Assembly (NCBI RefSeq): GCF_014200595.1
Contig: NZ_JACHCG010000002.1
Location: 186,001 to 250,000 of the forward strand
Length of the DNA stretch: 64,000 bases
Source: Pedobacter cryoconitis
GTDB lineage: Bacteria; Bacteroidota; Bacteroidia; Sphingobacteriales; Sphingobacteriaceae
Reading direction: 5' to 3'
Below are positions 18,145-25,392 of the stretch, piece by piece; the stretch's first letter is position 1; every line of letters begins with the position of its first letter. Made by a program: the position numbers and the translations under genes. Under the pieces are notes generated by a model. It was not told the origin of the DNA and made no database searches. It saw only the letters and a list, made by a program, of their open reading frames with translations.

Positions 18145-19242
18145 CTATTTCAATTCAAAATCTTTTAACTCACTTTCCCGGCCATTGAGAATAATAGCTA
18201 ACTGATGCGCACCGGGATAAAACTTTCTGGTGGTAATAATTTTAAAACTTTGTTTTCTATTGATTACTGCAATCTCCGCAGGCTGAAATTCACGCTCACT
18301 GATTTTGAAAACCTTTTTAGAGACTTGTCCATTCAGCCTTTTATAGTAAACTGCATATTCCAGCCGGATTTTTTGTTGAACCGTAGCTATGTTTTTAACG
18401 GAGATCGTAAATTCAAGACTTTCACCAATAGCTACTGCTGCGGTCAATATTTCAAAATCCAGTAATTCAATAGCGGTACTCTCCAATCCATAATGTGCTA
18501 ATATTTTGGTGTGGCCTTGTTTCAGTAAACCGCGGCAGCCGTGTTTAATGATCGCATCCGTTTCTTTACTCAGTCCCTTCCAGCGGCCGGCAATAGCGAT
18601 CACAATTTCAGGATGATCTTTAGAAATGTCATTTAAGCTATTCGCCACACTTCTGCGTACATATTCCGAAGGATCATTTTTTAGATTTTCCAGAATAGGG
18701 AGGATCATAAACGGGTCTTTTTTTAATCCGGGTACAGCCATTGCCCAGGGTAACCTTGATCTGCTGCCTTCACTGGCCAGTCTTCTGACATGATGATTTT
18801 CATGTAAAGACCATTTTTCCATTTGCTGCATCATCTGCTGTCCATATTTAGCCAGAAATGGTCTGACTGCAAACTCACAGCTGATAAACTGTGTAACTGA
18901 TTCGATGGCCTGAATGGAAGTTTCATAATCTTCCAGCCCGTAGGTTTCAATATAGTCCGGCAAAAATATGTAGGCCAGCAGCTGTTCTCCCGTTTGCTGT
19001 TTTTTAAGCTGATGAATCAGGGAAGATAGATGCTGAATGGCTTCCGGATAACCGGAAGGCAGAAACTGATGAATGACCAATGTGGTATGGTGCATCCGCT
19101 GCTTAAGTTCCATAGCAGTGAACCCTTCCACATTGATCAGTTCAATAAATCTTTTTTTATTGAATTCAGGGTTTAGCTGAATCAGGGTGTCGGCTAATTT
19201 ATTATAAAAGGGAACGGAATATATATCTTTTAATAAGCTCAT
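18145..19242 (-). CDS. AlkC/AlkD-like DNA glycosylase with C-terminal Ig-like domain
   Basis: 365 residues. Residues about 1-245 are built of helical HEAT-like repeats, with the family-typical segment EYVRRSVANSLNDISKDHPE around 205-225 (19 or so residues, helical). HEAT-like glycosylases of this group excise alkylated bases such as 3-methyladenine by trapping the extrahelical base without flipping it into a deep pocket. The last ~110 residues are beta-rich (LEFTISVKN..., LEYAVYYKR...), consistent with the Ig-like domain described for AlkC, which AlkD lacks. It is cytoplasmic, with no partner DNA-repair gene beside it. Confidence 0.85.
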   Translation of the reverse strand: MSLLKDIYSVPFYNKLADTLIQLNPEFNKKRFIELINVEGFTAMELKQRMHHTTLVIHQFLPSGYPEAIQHLSSLIHQLKKQQTGEQLLAYIFLPDYIETYGLEDYETSIQAIESVTQFISCEFAVRPFLAKYGQQMMQQMEKWSLHENHHVRRLASEGSRSRLPWAMAVPGLKKDPFMILPILENLKNDPSEYVRRSVANSLNDISKDHPEIVIAIAGRWKGLSKETDAIIKHGCRGLLKQGHTKILAHYGLESTAIELLDFEILTAAVAIGESLEFTISVKNIATVQQKIRLEYAVYYKRLNGQVSKKVFKISEREFQPAEIAVINRKQSFKIITTRKFYPGAHQLAIILNGRESELKDFELK

Positions 19243-19247
19243 TTAAT

Positions 19248-19622
19248 TTAATCTTCTTTTTTTCTGACACCACTAAGGTCGAACTGATTGTTGATGTTAC
19301 CAACCAGATTAGCGTCATCTTTTTTAAGCAGGTTCATTTCTACCTGACCGCTGCTATGGTCAAATGTAACCGTAACCGTAGAATCTTTTAAGGTAACTGT
19401 TTTAAAAGGCATCTCTTTTTTCTCTGTTACGCTGGTGATACTGCCGGCCAGCTGACCATCTTTCAATTCAAACTTTACCAGGGCATCTGTATTGCCGTTG
19501 GGAAGTCCTTTAATTAAGATATTCCACTGACCAACAAAATAATTGTCATTTTTTTGAGCTGATGCAGCACTGGTCAGTAATAACAGGACTACAAAAGAGA
19601 ACATAAAGCTTAATTTCTTCAT
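19248..19622 (-). CDS. Small secreted protein of unknown function
   Basis: From the ATG at 19622, 124 residues. A longer frame starts 48 bases earlier but would put polar residues before a clean signal peptide (MKKLSFMFSFVVLLLL, cleaving after SAASA). The mature part of about 100 residues is beta-rich (VGQWNILIKGLPNG..., LAGSITSV, VTVTFDH), resembling small lipocalin-like or immunoglobulin-like periplasmic proteins of Bacteroidota, with no catalytic motif. Its 3' end is 5 bp before the AlkC-like gene, so the two may share a transcript. Function is not known. Confidence 0.75.
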   Translation of the reverse strand: MKKLSFMFSFVVLLLLTSAASAQKNDNYFVGQWNILIKGLPNGNTDALVKFELKDGQLAGSITSVTEKKEMPFKTVTLKDSTVTVTFDHSSGQVEMNLLKKDDANLVGNINNQFDLSGVRKKED

Positions 19623-19675
19623 AATTGTCTGATTAAATGTTTTCTTTAAATATAAATAATAATCAGTCAAACGAA

Positions 19676-19719
19676 AGAAGCCGGTCCCTGTCTTTTTATG
19701 AACATTCGAACCGGCTTCT
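19676..19719 (-). terminator. Intrinsic terminator after the aldo/keto reductase operon
   Basis: AGAAGCCGGT (19676-19685) and ACCGGCTTCT (19710-19719) form a 10-bp GC-rich stem. Read on the minus strand it lies just downstream of the aldo/keto reductase stop and is followed by TTCGTTTG. Its position between that operon and the next minus-strand gene suits a terminator. Confidence 0.7.
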
Positions 19720-19738
19720 GATGAAGGTGTTTTTTGTA

Positions 19739-20725
19739 TTATCCGACTAATTCAACCGCTTTATTAAGGCTATTTAATTCATCAGGATTCAAGGTGATAT
19801 CCATTGTTTTTGCATTGTCAATTGCTTGTGCAGCATTTCTTGAACCTGCAAGTACAATGCTAACACCCGGTTGCAGGGTAGTCCATCTTAACACGACTTG
19901 TGCAACTGTTGCATTTTTGCTTGCTGCAATTGGCTCAATCGTCTGTAAAAGTGCTTTTACTTTTTCAGGATTAAACTGACCAAAATAACCGTTACGGTGA
20001 TCATTGGATTTAAGTTTGGCATCTTTGAAATATTTACCAGTTAATAACCCTCTTTCCAGCGGACTGTATACAATGATACCAATATTGTTTTCTACTGTAT
20101 AAGGAACAATTTCTTTTTCAATTGCTCTGTTCAGCATACTGTAAGATATCTGGTTTGAAGCCAGACTGATTGTTTTTTGTGCTTCTTTTAGCTGATCAAG
20201 GCTATAATTACTCACACCAGCTGCTCTGATTTTACCTTGCGCTATCAATTGATCAAGCGCTTCCATGGTTTCATCAATAGGGGTAGTTGCATCAGGCCAG
20301 TGCAATTGTAAAAGGTCGATATAATCAGTTCCTAAACGTTTCAATCCTTCTTCTACCTCTTTAATGATATTACTTTTTGAGGCATATTTATAAACTGGTA
20401 TACTTTTACCATCTGCCCCTGCATCGAAAAAGAATTCTCCTTTGCCATTGTTACTGCCATCCCAAACCAATCCGAATTTATTCAGTAACTGGATTTTCGA
20501 ACGATCTCTTCCTTTAATTGCTTCACCAATCAGCTCCTCACTTAACCCGAATCCGTAAAACGGTGCAGTATCGATACTGGTTACTCCATGATCCAGTGAA
20601 GCATGAATCGCATCAATTGAATCTTGTTTTTCATTTCCGCCCCACATGGTCCCGCCAATAGCGAAAGCACCATGGGTGATTGCTGATAAGTTTAATTCTG
20701 TATTTCCTAATTTTCTGTATTCCAT
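19739..20725 (-). CDS. Aldo/keto reductase
   Basis: 328 residues, a full TIM-barrel aldo/keto reductase. The catalytic tetrad is visible: Asp and Tyr in SIDTAPFYG, Lys in LLNKFG, His in LQLHWPD. NADPH-binding features (GVSNYS, then the C-terminal LAGSRNAAQAIDN) are in place. No signal peptide. It belongs to the general reductase group that acts on aldehydes and ketones; the substrate cannot be given. It follows the YgiN- and MdaB-like genes after a 35-bp gap on the same strand, so it is probably the last gene of an electrophile/quinone detoxification operon. Confidence 0.93.
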   Translation of the reverse strand: MEYRKLGNTELNLSAITHGAFAIGGTMWGGNEKQDSIDAIHASLDHGVTSIDTAPFYGFGLSEELIGEAIKGRDRSKIQLLNKFGLVWDGSNNGKGEFFFDAGADGKSIPVYKYASKSNIIKEVEEGLKRLGTDYIDLLQLHWPDATTPIDETMEALDQLIAQGKIRAAGVSNYSLDQLKEAQKTISLASNQISYSMLNRAIEKEIVPYTVENNIGIIVYSPLERGLLTGKYFKDAKLKSNDHRNGYFGQFNPEKVKALLQTIEPIAASKNATVAQVVLRWTTLQPGVSIVLAGSRNAAQAIDNAKTMDITLNPDELNSLNKAVELVG

Positions 20726-20760
20726 AATTATATAGTATAACCACTATCAGGAGCAAGCAT

Positions 20761-21051
20761 TTAGCCTGCTCTTTTGGTGATATGTATGATGGGTGCACCA
20801 TCTAGTATTGTTGCAGCATCTGCTGCGAATTTTTTAATATGAGGGGTTACATTGTGTAAATCCCAATCTTCCTTGCTTGTCCATTCTTCATGGAAGATAA
20901 ACAGGTTTGGATCTTCCTGAGCCTGGTGCAGATCATATTGCAGACAAGCAGCTTCACTTTTTGATCCTGAAACCAAAGTTTTTAAAATCGCTTTTAATTG
21001 TTCAGCGTTTCCTGGTGTACTTTTAATTATTGCTGTTAGATAAAAACTCAT
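20761..21051 (-). CDS. Antibiotic biosynthesis monooxygenase domain protein (YgiN-like quinol oxidase)
   Basis: 96 residues, a single ABM ferredoxin-like barrel (FYLTAIIKSTPGNAEQLK, then LFIFHEEWTSKEDWDLH). The family includes E. coli YgiN, which oxidises menadiol. Its start overlaps the end of the MdaB-like gene by 29 bp, and YgiN with MdaB is a known quinone redox pair. Together they would cycle quinones, one reducing and one oxidising. Other members make or degrade secondary metabolites, but the neighbouring MdaB argues for the redox role. Confidence 0.85.
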   Translation of the reverse strand: MSFYLTAIIKSTPGNAEQLKAILKTLVSGSKSEAACLQYDLHQAQEDPNLFIFHEEWTSKEDWDLHNVTPHIKKFAADAATILDGAPIIHITKRAG

Positions 21052-21661
21052 ATTCTTGTTTTTGATTAATGAAGGTATTAGTTAAATGTTCCTGATATAA
21101 TTTCATATCATTGACAATATCAGCATTCTTCTCTACATCGTGAAAATGGATGCCAGGCAATGGTTTCATACCTGTAAAAGCATTCATGCGGTGAAAGCCA
21201 AATAGTACACCATCATCTACGCTGCGCTGGCCAAAAAATTCACCAGGCAATGTGAAAGCAGTAGCCGGTGCATTCCACGAAGAAGTCACCATATATTTTT
21301 TGCCATGTAAAGAACCACCAGTCCCGTAATTAATATTTGGATTAGCTGAAGAACGGCCGTCGCTTCTGTAAATCCCTTTCTGATGACCTTCAGTAAAGAC
21401 TACGTCAATATATTTTTTTAAGCCATTAGGTACCTGGAACCACCAGATAGGAGTATGGTAAATGACTACATCTGCCCACACATAGTTTTCTACTTCCTGT
21501 GCAGGATCATATTCGTCGTTAATATCGGTTGACCTGATTTCAAATCCAGGCTGACTTTTAAAGAAGTTTAGTGTTGCATTGAAAATTGTGTTGTTAAAAC
21601 GACCTCCGGAGTGTCCGAAAACTTGTCCTCCGTTAATCACAAATATTTTTTGATTTTCCAT
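21023..21661 (-). CDS. mdaB: NAD(P)H quinone oxidoreductase, MdaB type
   Basis: 212 residues of the flavodoxin-like quinone reductase family. The N-terminal FVINGGQVFGHSGGRFN contacts the flavin, WADVVIYHTPIWWFQVP is the typical second motif, and GTGGSLHGKKYMVTSSWNAP is the third (20 residues). It should reduce quinones by two electrons using NADPH and FAD, avoiding semiquinones. It is first in an operon with the YgiN-like and aldo/keto reductase genes. The upstream region holds a pair of 10-bp direct repeats that could be an operator for a redox- or quinone-sensing regulator not found next to it. Confidence 0.88.
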   Translation of the reverse strand: MENQKIFVINGGQVFGHSGGRFNNTIFNATLNFFKSQPGFEIRSTDINDEYDPAQEVENYVWADVVIYHTPIWWFQVPNGLKKYIDVVFTEGHQKGIYRSDGRSSANPNINYGTGGSLHGKKYMVTSSWNAPATAFTLPGEFFGQRSVDDGVLFGFHRMNAFTGMKPLPGIHFHDVEKNADIVNDMKLYQEHLTNTFINQKQEYEFLSNSNN

Positions 21662-21722
21662 TTTGCAGATCTTTTAATTTCTAAGACAAAATTAAGTCTT
21701 CTGCTGGTCTCATTAAAATAGT

Positions 21723-21745
21723 ATGAATCATAGTAATGTATCATA
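21723..21745. promoter_or_regulatory. Direct repeats upstream of the MdaB operon
   Basis: ATGAATCATA (21723-21732) and ATGTATCATA (21736-21745) differ at one base and are 13 bp apart, 62 bp upstream of the mdaB-like start. Nearby, AAGAC and GTCTT form a small inverted repeat. The elements may be a regulator site; this is a pattern observation only. Confidence 0.35.
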
Positions 21746-21811
21746 ATTATAATACAATGCCTGCTTGCTGATCTGCTATAGTCAGCTTGTCGGCCGGGAG
21801 GGTATACTAAT

Positions 21812-22528
21812 TTACATCATCGTATTGATCCGGATACCCGCTTTGATCAGTGCCATCGCTTTAACGTATTCCATGCTGATGTCTTTTGGGGCATATGTGG
21901 TGTTATGGCTGATTAACCGGATATAATCTTCTCCTTTTTCCGAATGATGAACATATCTGAGTAGAGTAGTATCATCTCCATCTATATGAATTGATAACAA
22001 ATACATCTCTCCATAATAGATCCCTTCTTTCAGGTTATTTACCTTTTTATAAATGACAATGTCGCCACTTTTTAAAAGGGGATACATGCTTTCTCCAAGA
22101 ATATAGAGGGCGCCGTCACTTTTTGGGAGTTTAGGGATCTGGATATAATCAATGATATTTGGCGGCTGATTAAAAAAATCAAACAGGTTTCCGGCAGGGT
22201 TCATTTCATAAAGGGGAATTCCCTGGTGATGCTGAAGGTTATTGCTGATTCCTGCTGCGGGTGGATATACTCCTGCCACCACCGGATACGTTAAAGAAAC
22301 ATCAGCATCCTTTTTAACCTTTTTCATTTCTCCTGAATCATTAAACATCCATTCGAAACTAATGTCAAGATCGTTGCATAACTTCACGATGAATTCCACT
22401 TTAGGAACAATTTTACTCCTGTAATTCCTGATGTTGGCTTCGTTTGTTCCCAGGGCAGCGGCGAATTTTGAATTGTTATCCTCAAAATAAGTCACAGCTA
22501 TCTCGTTGATCTTTTTAATTATATCCAT
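21812..22528 (-). CDS. S24-family HTH repressor (CI/LexA-like)
   Basis: 238 residues. An N-terminal helix-turn-helix (NSKFAAALGTNEANIRNYRS) precedes a linker and a C-terminal S24 peptidase-like domain with the serine motif LGESMYPLLKSGD. In LexA and lambda CI the second catalytic residue is a Lys in a V-K-R-like strand. The matching strand here reads TTLLRYVHH with no Lys, so self-cleavage may not work as in LexA; the exact alignment is my reading. The domain still serves for dimerisation. The gene is divergent from a DinB-like gene with a 17-bp palindrome between them, which suggests autoregulation. No phage genes accompany it. Confidence 0.87.
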   Translation of the reverse strand: MDIIKKINEIAVTYFEDNNSKFAAALGTNEANIRNYRSKIVPKVEFIVKLCNDLDISFEWMFNDSGEMKKVKKDADVSLTYPVVAGVYPPAAGISNNLQHHQGIPLYEMNPAGNLFDFFNQPPNIIDYIQIPKLPKSDGALYILGESMYPLLKSGDIVIYKKVNNLKEGIYYGEMYLLSIHIDGDDTTLLRYVHHSEKGEDYIRLISHNTTYAPKDISMEYVKAMALIKAGIRINTMM

Positions 22529-22586
22529 TTTGATAAAAAGAAGTTATCCGGCTGTAAAGATTGCATAAAAAGAATAATTATAGCTG

Positions 22587-22603
22587 ATTTTGCCTGGCAA
22601 AAT
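22587..22603. promoter_or_regulatory. 17-bp perfect palindrome, candidate S24 repressor operator
   Basis: ATTTTGCC T GGCAAAAT is an 8-1-8 perfect inverted repeat lying 59 bp upstream of the S24 repressor start and about 100 bp upstream of the divergent DinB-like gene. CI- and LexA-type dimers bind palindromes of this size. It is the strongest operator-like element near that gene pair. Confidence 0.6.
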
Positions 22604-22704
22604 AATTAGCAATTGTCTGGAATGCCCCCTTAAATTGACTTTTTAGGCAAGCAATAGTATATAGCTTATCTATTTATCTTTAGTATAGATTTTAAACATA
22701 ACTT

Positions 22705-23211
22705 ATGGAAACAATTCTTTTGGATACAGACCGGACATTGACTACGCTATTACAGGTTGTTTCTTCGTTCGATGAAGAAGAGCTCAATAAAATCCCTTTC
22801 TCTGATAGCTGGACTGCGGGACAAGTAGTGCAGCATCTTATTCTCGCTAATACAGGATTTATTGAAGTGATGCAGGGACCGGTAAAAGATGCCGACCGGG
22901 AACCAGATCAGCTGGTTGCGCAGATCAGAGCTGATTTCCTGAATTTCGATACTAAAATGAAATCTCCTGATTTTATACTGCCACTGCCCATCAGTTATAG
23001 TAAACAAAGGCAGCTGGGGACGCTGGAAAATATCAAAAGCAGTTTAATCAATTTGATACAGACTATGGAACTTGATAAAATATGCTTGACATTTGAGTTG
23101 CCCGGATATGGCTTTTTAACCCGTATCGAAGCTATATATTTTGTGAATTACCATAGCCAGCGGCATACACATCAACTCAACAATATCTATCAGTATTTAT
23201 CAGAGGTATAG
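22705..23211 (+). CDS. DinB-like four-helix-bundle protein
   Basis: 168 residues of the DinB/YfiT-like superfamily, which usually bind a metal through three His. Candidate ligands are the His in AGQVVQHLILAN and the pair in NYHSQRHTHQLN near the C-terminus. The family includes thiol transferases and stress proteins; the true reaction is often unknown. Despite the name it is unrelated to DNA polymerase IV. Divergent from the S24 repressor with a shared palindrome, it may be one of its targets. No signal peptide. Confidence 0.82.
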   Translation: METILLDTDRTLTTLLQVVSSFDEEELNKIPFSDSWTAGQVVQHLILANTGFIEVMQGPVKDADREPDQLVAQIRADFLNFDTKMKSPDFILPLPISYSKQRQLGTLENIKSSLINLIQTMELDKICLTFELPGYGFLTRIEAIYFVNYHSQRHTHQLNNIYQYLSEV

Positions 23212-23270
23212 CAAGAATTTTAACCCTATTCTTTTATCTTAGCAAAAATCGCGGATAAATAATTCTACAG

Positions 23271-24038
23271 ATGAAATTGAAAGATGAAGGGGAAGAGCAG
23301 CAGCAAAGGAAAACAATGTTCCTTTTAGGCTACCAGTTCTGGGTGAAGATAGCAGCTGTATTTCTATTCTTTGGTGTGGGCGCATGGCTGTATTCCAGCC
23401 AGTTTTCTACACAAGAACTCCTCTTTCTGACCAAAGACACCGTTCAGGCAGATACTTTAACCGACGGATCAGTCATTGTACTGAATAAACAAAGTTTATT
23501 ACGTTATCCCGAAAAATTCAGAGGAGCCCGGCGTCAGGTTTGGTTAACTAAAGGAGAAGCTTTCTTTACGGTTGCACCAGATCCGGAAAAGCCATTTATC
23601 ATTCATACGGGCAGTACCACAATCAAAGTAGCCGGAGCATCCTTAAATGTGAAAAACAGAAAAGGTAGTATAGCGGTCATTGTCGGCAAGGGAACTGTTC
23701 AGGTGAGTAAAAGTGGTAAAACAGTCACCCTGAATGCCGGAGAAAAGGTATTGATCAGGCAAAGTAGTACGCAATTGTTGAAGGAAAACAATACCGATCA
23801 GCTTTATTCTTATTACCGGAGTGGTGGATTTATCGCTGAGGGTGTGCCGTTATGGAGAATGGTTGAAGTTTTAAATGAAGTTTATAACAGTAATATCAGC
23901 ATTGACAACAAAGGGGCGAAAAACAGATTATTAACCGGAACTCTTAAAAATGTATCTCTGGAAGCCGTTCTGGCTGCAATTTGCCGGAATACCAATCTCT
24001 CTGTCAAAAGAAAAAACAATCAGATTATCCTTTACTAA
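23271..24038 (+). CDS. Orphan FecR-like membrane protein lacking the anti-sigma segment
   Basis: 255 residues. A short charged N-terminus (about 20 residues, KLKDEGEEQQQRK) leads into one membrane helix at about 25-44 (VKIAAVFLFFGVGAWLY). The periplasmic part has the FecR domain (TLTDGSVIVLNKQSLLRYP, then AGEKVLIR) and the C-terminal Bacteroidota domain that contacts TonB-dependent receptors (GGFIAEGVPLWRMVEVLN, ending CRNTNLSVKRKNNQIILY). Ordinary Bacteroidota FecR proteins have a ~80-residue cytoplasmic anti-sigma region; here it is nearly absent. There is no ECF sigma factor or SusC gene nearby. It could be a decayed or repurposed sensor. Confidence 0.85.
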   Translation: MKLKDEGEEQQQRKTMFLLGYQFWVKIAAVFLFFGVGAWLYSSQFSTQELLFLTKDTVQADTLTDGSVIVLNKQSLLRYPEKFRGARRQVWLTKGEAFFTVAPDPEKPFIIHTGSTTIKVAGASLNVKNRKGSIAVIVGKGTVQVSKSGKTVTLNAGEKVLIRQSSTQLLKENNTDQLYSYYRSGGFIAEGVPLWRMVEVLNEVYNSNISIDNKGAKNRLLTGTLKNVSLEAVLAAICRNTNLSVKRKNNQIILY

Positions 24039-24455
24039 ACATTTTCCTGCACTCTTATTTTTCACCTTTTACCGGCTGTGAAAGGAAATATGGCCTTGGC
24101 GTAAAGAACAAGTGTTGAAACTGTGTTGAATAGTGCCTTGAAATGACCTTGGAATGAGGTTGGAATGACGTTGGAATGACCTTGCAATGACCACAGTCAT
24201 TCCAACCTCATTTCAAGGTCGTTATAATGTCGTTCCAATGCACTCCAGTGGCACTTCTCTTCCAGTTTGGTACTGAATTACCTGGCCCTGACAGTAAATT
24301 GTGCTGGTTTTGTTTTACTTCATGTGCTCATCACAGGTCAGGGAATTAAATCTGTCGCGGACAGCCCTGTAAATTGCCCTGTTTAACCCCGGTACATTCC
24401 AGTTAATATGCTCAACTTAGGGTAATGAATTATCAGTCAATTTAACCTTAAGCTT
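24039..24455. other. Gene-free region holding an 11-bp repeat array
   Basis: 417 bp between the FecR-like gene and the VOC gene, with no ORF of note. The central third is the 11-bp repeat array described separately. The remainder (about 24255-24455) shows no clear promoter, though it must supply one for the VOC gene. Confidence 0.7.
24112..24250. repeat. 11-bp tandem repeats, about 7 forward and 5 inverted around a 4-base centre
   Basis: Reading from 24112 in steps of 11 gives seven units of the form GACGTTGGAAT with variation (GTGTTGAAACT, GTGTTGAATAG, TGCCTTGAAAT, GACCTTGGAAT, GAGGTTGGAAT, GACGTTGGAAT, GACCTTGCAAT). After a CACA centre (24192-24195) the complementary form follows in five 11-base units: GTCATTCCAAC (24196), CTCATTTCAAG, GTCGTTATAAT, GTCGTTCCAAT and GCACTCCAGTG, ending at 24250. 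GTTGGAATGAC at 24159-24169 and 24170-24180 both pair perfectly with 24196-24206. The whole element can fold as a long imperfect hairpin with slippable register. It is not a CRISPR: units are too short and there are no spacers. Confidence 0.85.
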
Positions 24456-24854
24456 ATGGCAATGTTTAAAGATGTGAATGCATTCAGTGGTTTCTCCGTA
24501 AAGGAGATAGCGGAGGCGATCAAATTCTACAGAGATACACTGGGATTGGAAATTTCCCAGACCATGGGGCAGTTAGTATTGCATATTGCAGGCGGAGGAA
24601 CTGTATTCGTTTATGCTAAACCTAATCATGTTCCGGCAACTTTTACCGTTCTTAATTTTCCGGTGATCAACCTACAGGACTCTATGAATGAGTTGCGCAA
24701 AAGAGGAATAGAATTTATCATTTACAAAGAAGAAGGCTTTGAAACTGATGATCTGGGGGTATTTCATGGCGGTGGGCCAAAAATAGCCTGGTTTAAAGAT
24801 CCGTCCGGCAATATCTTATCCGTTTTGGAGAAAGCTGATGCGGATAAAAACTGA
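24456..24854 (+). CDS. VOC (glyoxalase/bleomycin-resistance fold) protein
   Basis: 132 residues with the paired beta-alpha-beta-beta-beta modules of the vicinal oxygen chelate superfamily (FSGFSVKEIAEAIKFYRDTL, then FKDPSGNILSVLEK). Members bind a metal or a drug and range from glyoxalase I to antibiotic-binding proteins. The metal ligands are not obvious enough to name a reaction. The second ATG at 24462 is an equally possible start. The gene is convergent with the Dabb gene, with a strong hairpin between them. Confidence 0.85.
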   Translation: MAMFKDVNAFSGFSVKEIAEAIKFYRDTLGLEISQTMGQLVLHIAGGGTVFVYAKPNHVPATFTVLNFPVINLQDSMNELRKRGIEFIIYKEEGFETDDLGVFHGGGPKIAWFKDPSGNILSVLEKADADKN

Positions 24855-24862
24855 TTGGCCAG

Positions 24863-24908
24863 TATCTGCAAAATGATTCTTCTGAGCCAGAGAATCATTT
24901 TGCAGATA
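24863..24908. terminator. 18-bp perfect-stem hairpin between convergent genes
   Basis: TATCTGCAAAATGATTCT (24863-24880) and its exact reverse complement (24891-24908) enclose a 10-base loop. It starts 8 bp after the VOC stop and lies before the Dabb gene end. The right arm is followed by AATATTTGAAAATATT, a second small inverted repeat. The position fits a bidirectional terminator although no long T-run follows. Its perfect stem is longer than usual. Confidence 0.6.
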
Positions 24909-24962
24909 ATATTTGAAAATATTGCGTTTGCATCTTCAAAGAAGAGGCAATTCGCTGATTGA

Positions 24963-25259
24963 TTAAATGGCGTCGTAAATGACAACCTTTTCGAAGAAGA
25001 CTCTGAACTCGTCTAAAAAGGCTATGTGTATAGGGTGGGCCTGGTAAACATCATGACCAGCAAGGTCTTCAAAGAATACAATCTCCGAAAAGGTATAAGT
25101 TGTATCCACAACTGCGCGGTCAATAGGAGCAGGAACCCCTATATGAATTTTAGTTACGGTTTCTATCTTTTCTAAAGATTCAAGACCTTTTCTGAATGCA
25201 TCTTTTTGTGCTGCTGTGGTATCGGTTTTTAACCAGAATAAAACGTGGTGAGCTATCAT
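24963..25259 (-). CDS. Dabb-family (stress-responsive A/B barrel) protein
   Basis: 98 residues, a single dimeric alpha/beta barrel domain (MIAHHVLFWLKTDTTAAQKD at the start, TYTFSEIVFFEDLAGHDVYQ in the middle). The family is widespread and mostly uncharacterised, and some plant relatives are cyclases. It is alone on its strand, convergent with the VOC gene and divergent from the GlxA-like regulator with 133 bp between them. No specific role can be assigned. Confidence 0.87.
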   Translation of the reverse strand: MIAHHVLFWLKTDTTAAQKDAFRKGLESLEKIETVTKIHIGVPAPIDRAVVDTTYTFSEIVFFEDLAGHDVYQAHPIHIAFLDEFRVFFEKVVIYDAI

Positions 25260-25392
25260 AATATATTTTTATTTTTTCTTTTGCAAATGTAATAACCTTC
25301 TCCAGTATACAAGAAAAACAAACAGGCCCAGGGGATATTGGATGAATACTTTGATTTTTATATGTTATATTTAGGTATTAAAAAATAATCAA

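Noticed and set aside
21812..22528. Prophage immunity region
   Set aside because: The CI-like repressor stands alone; no integrase, attachment site or phage structural gene is present.
24112..24250. CRISPR array
   Set aside because: Units are 11 bp, contiguous and degenerate, without spacers or cas genes.
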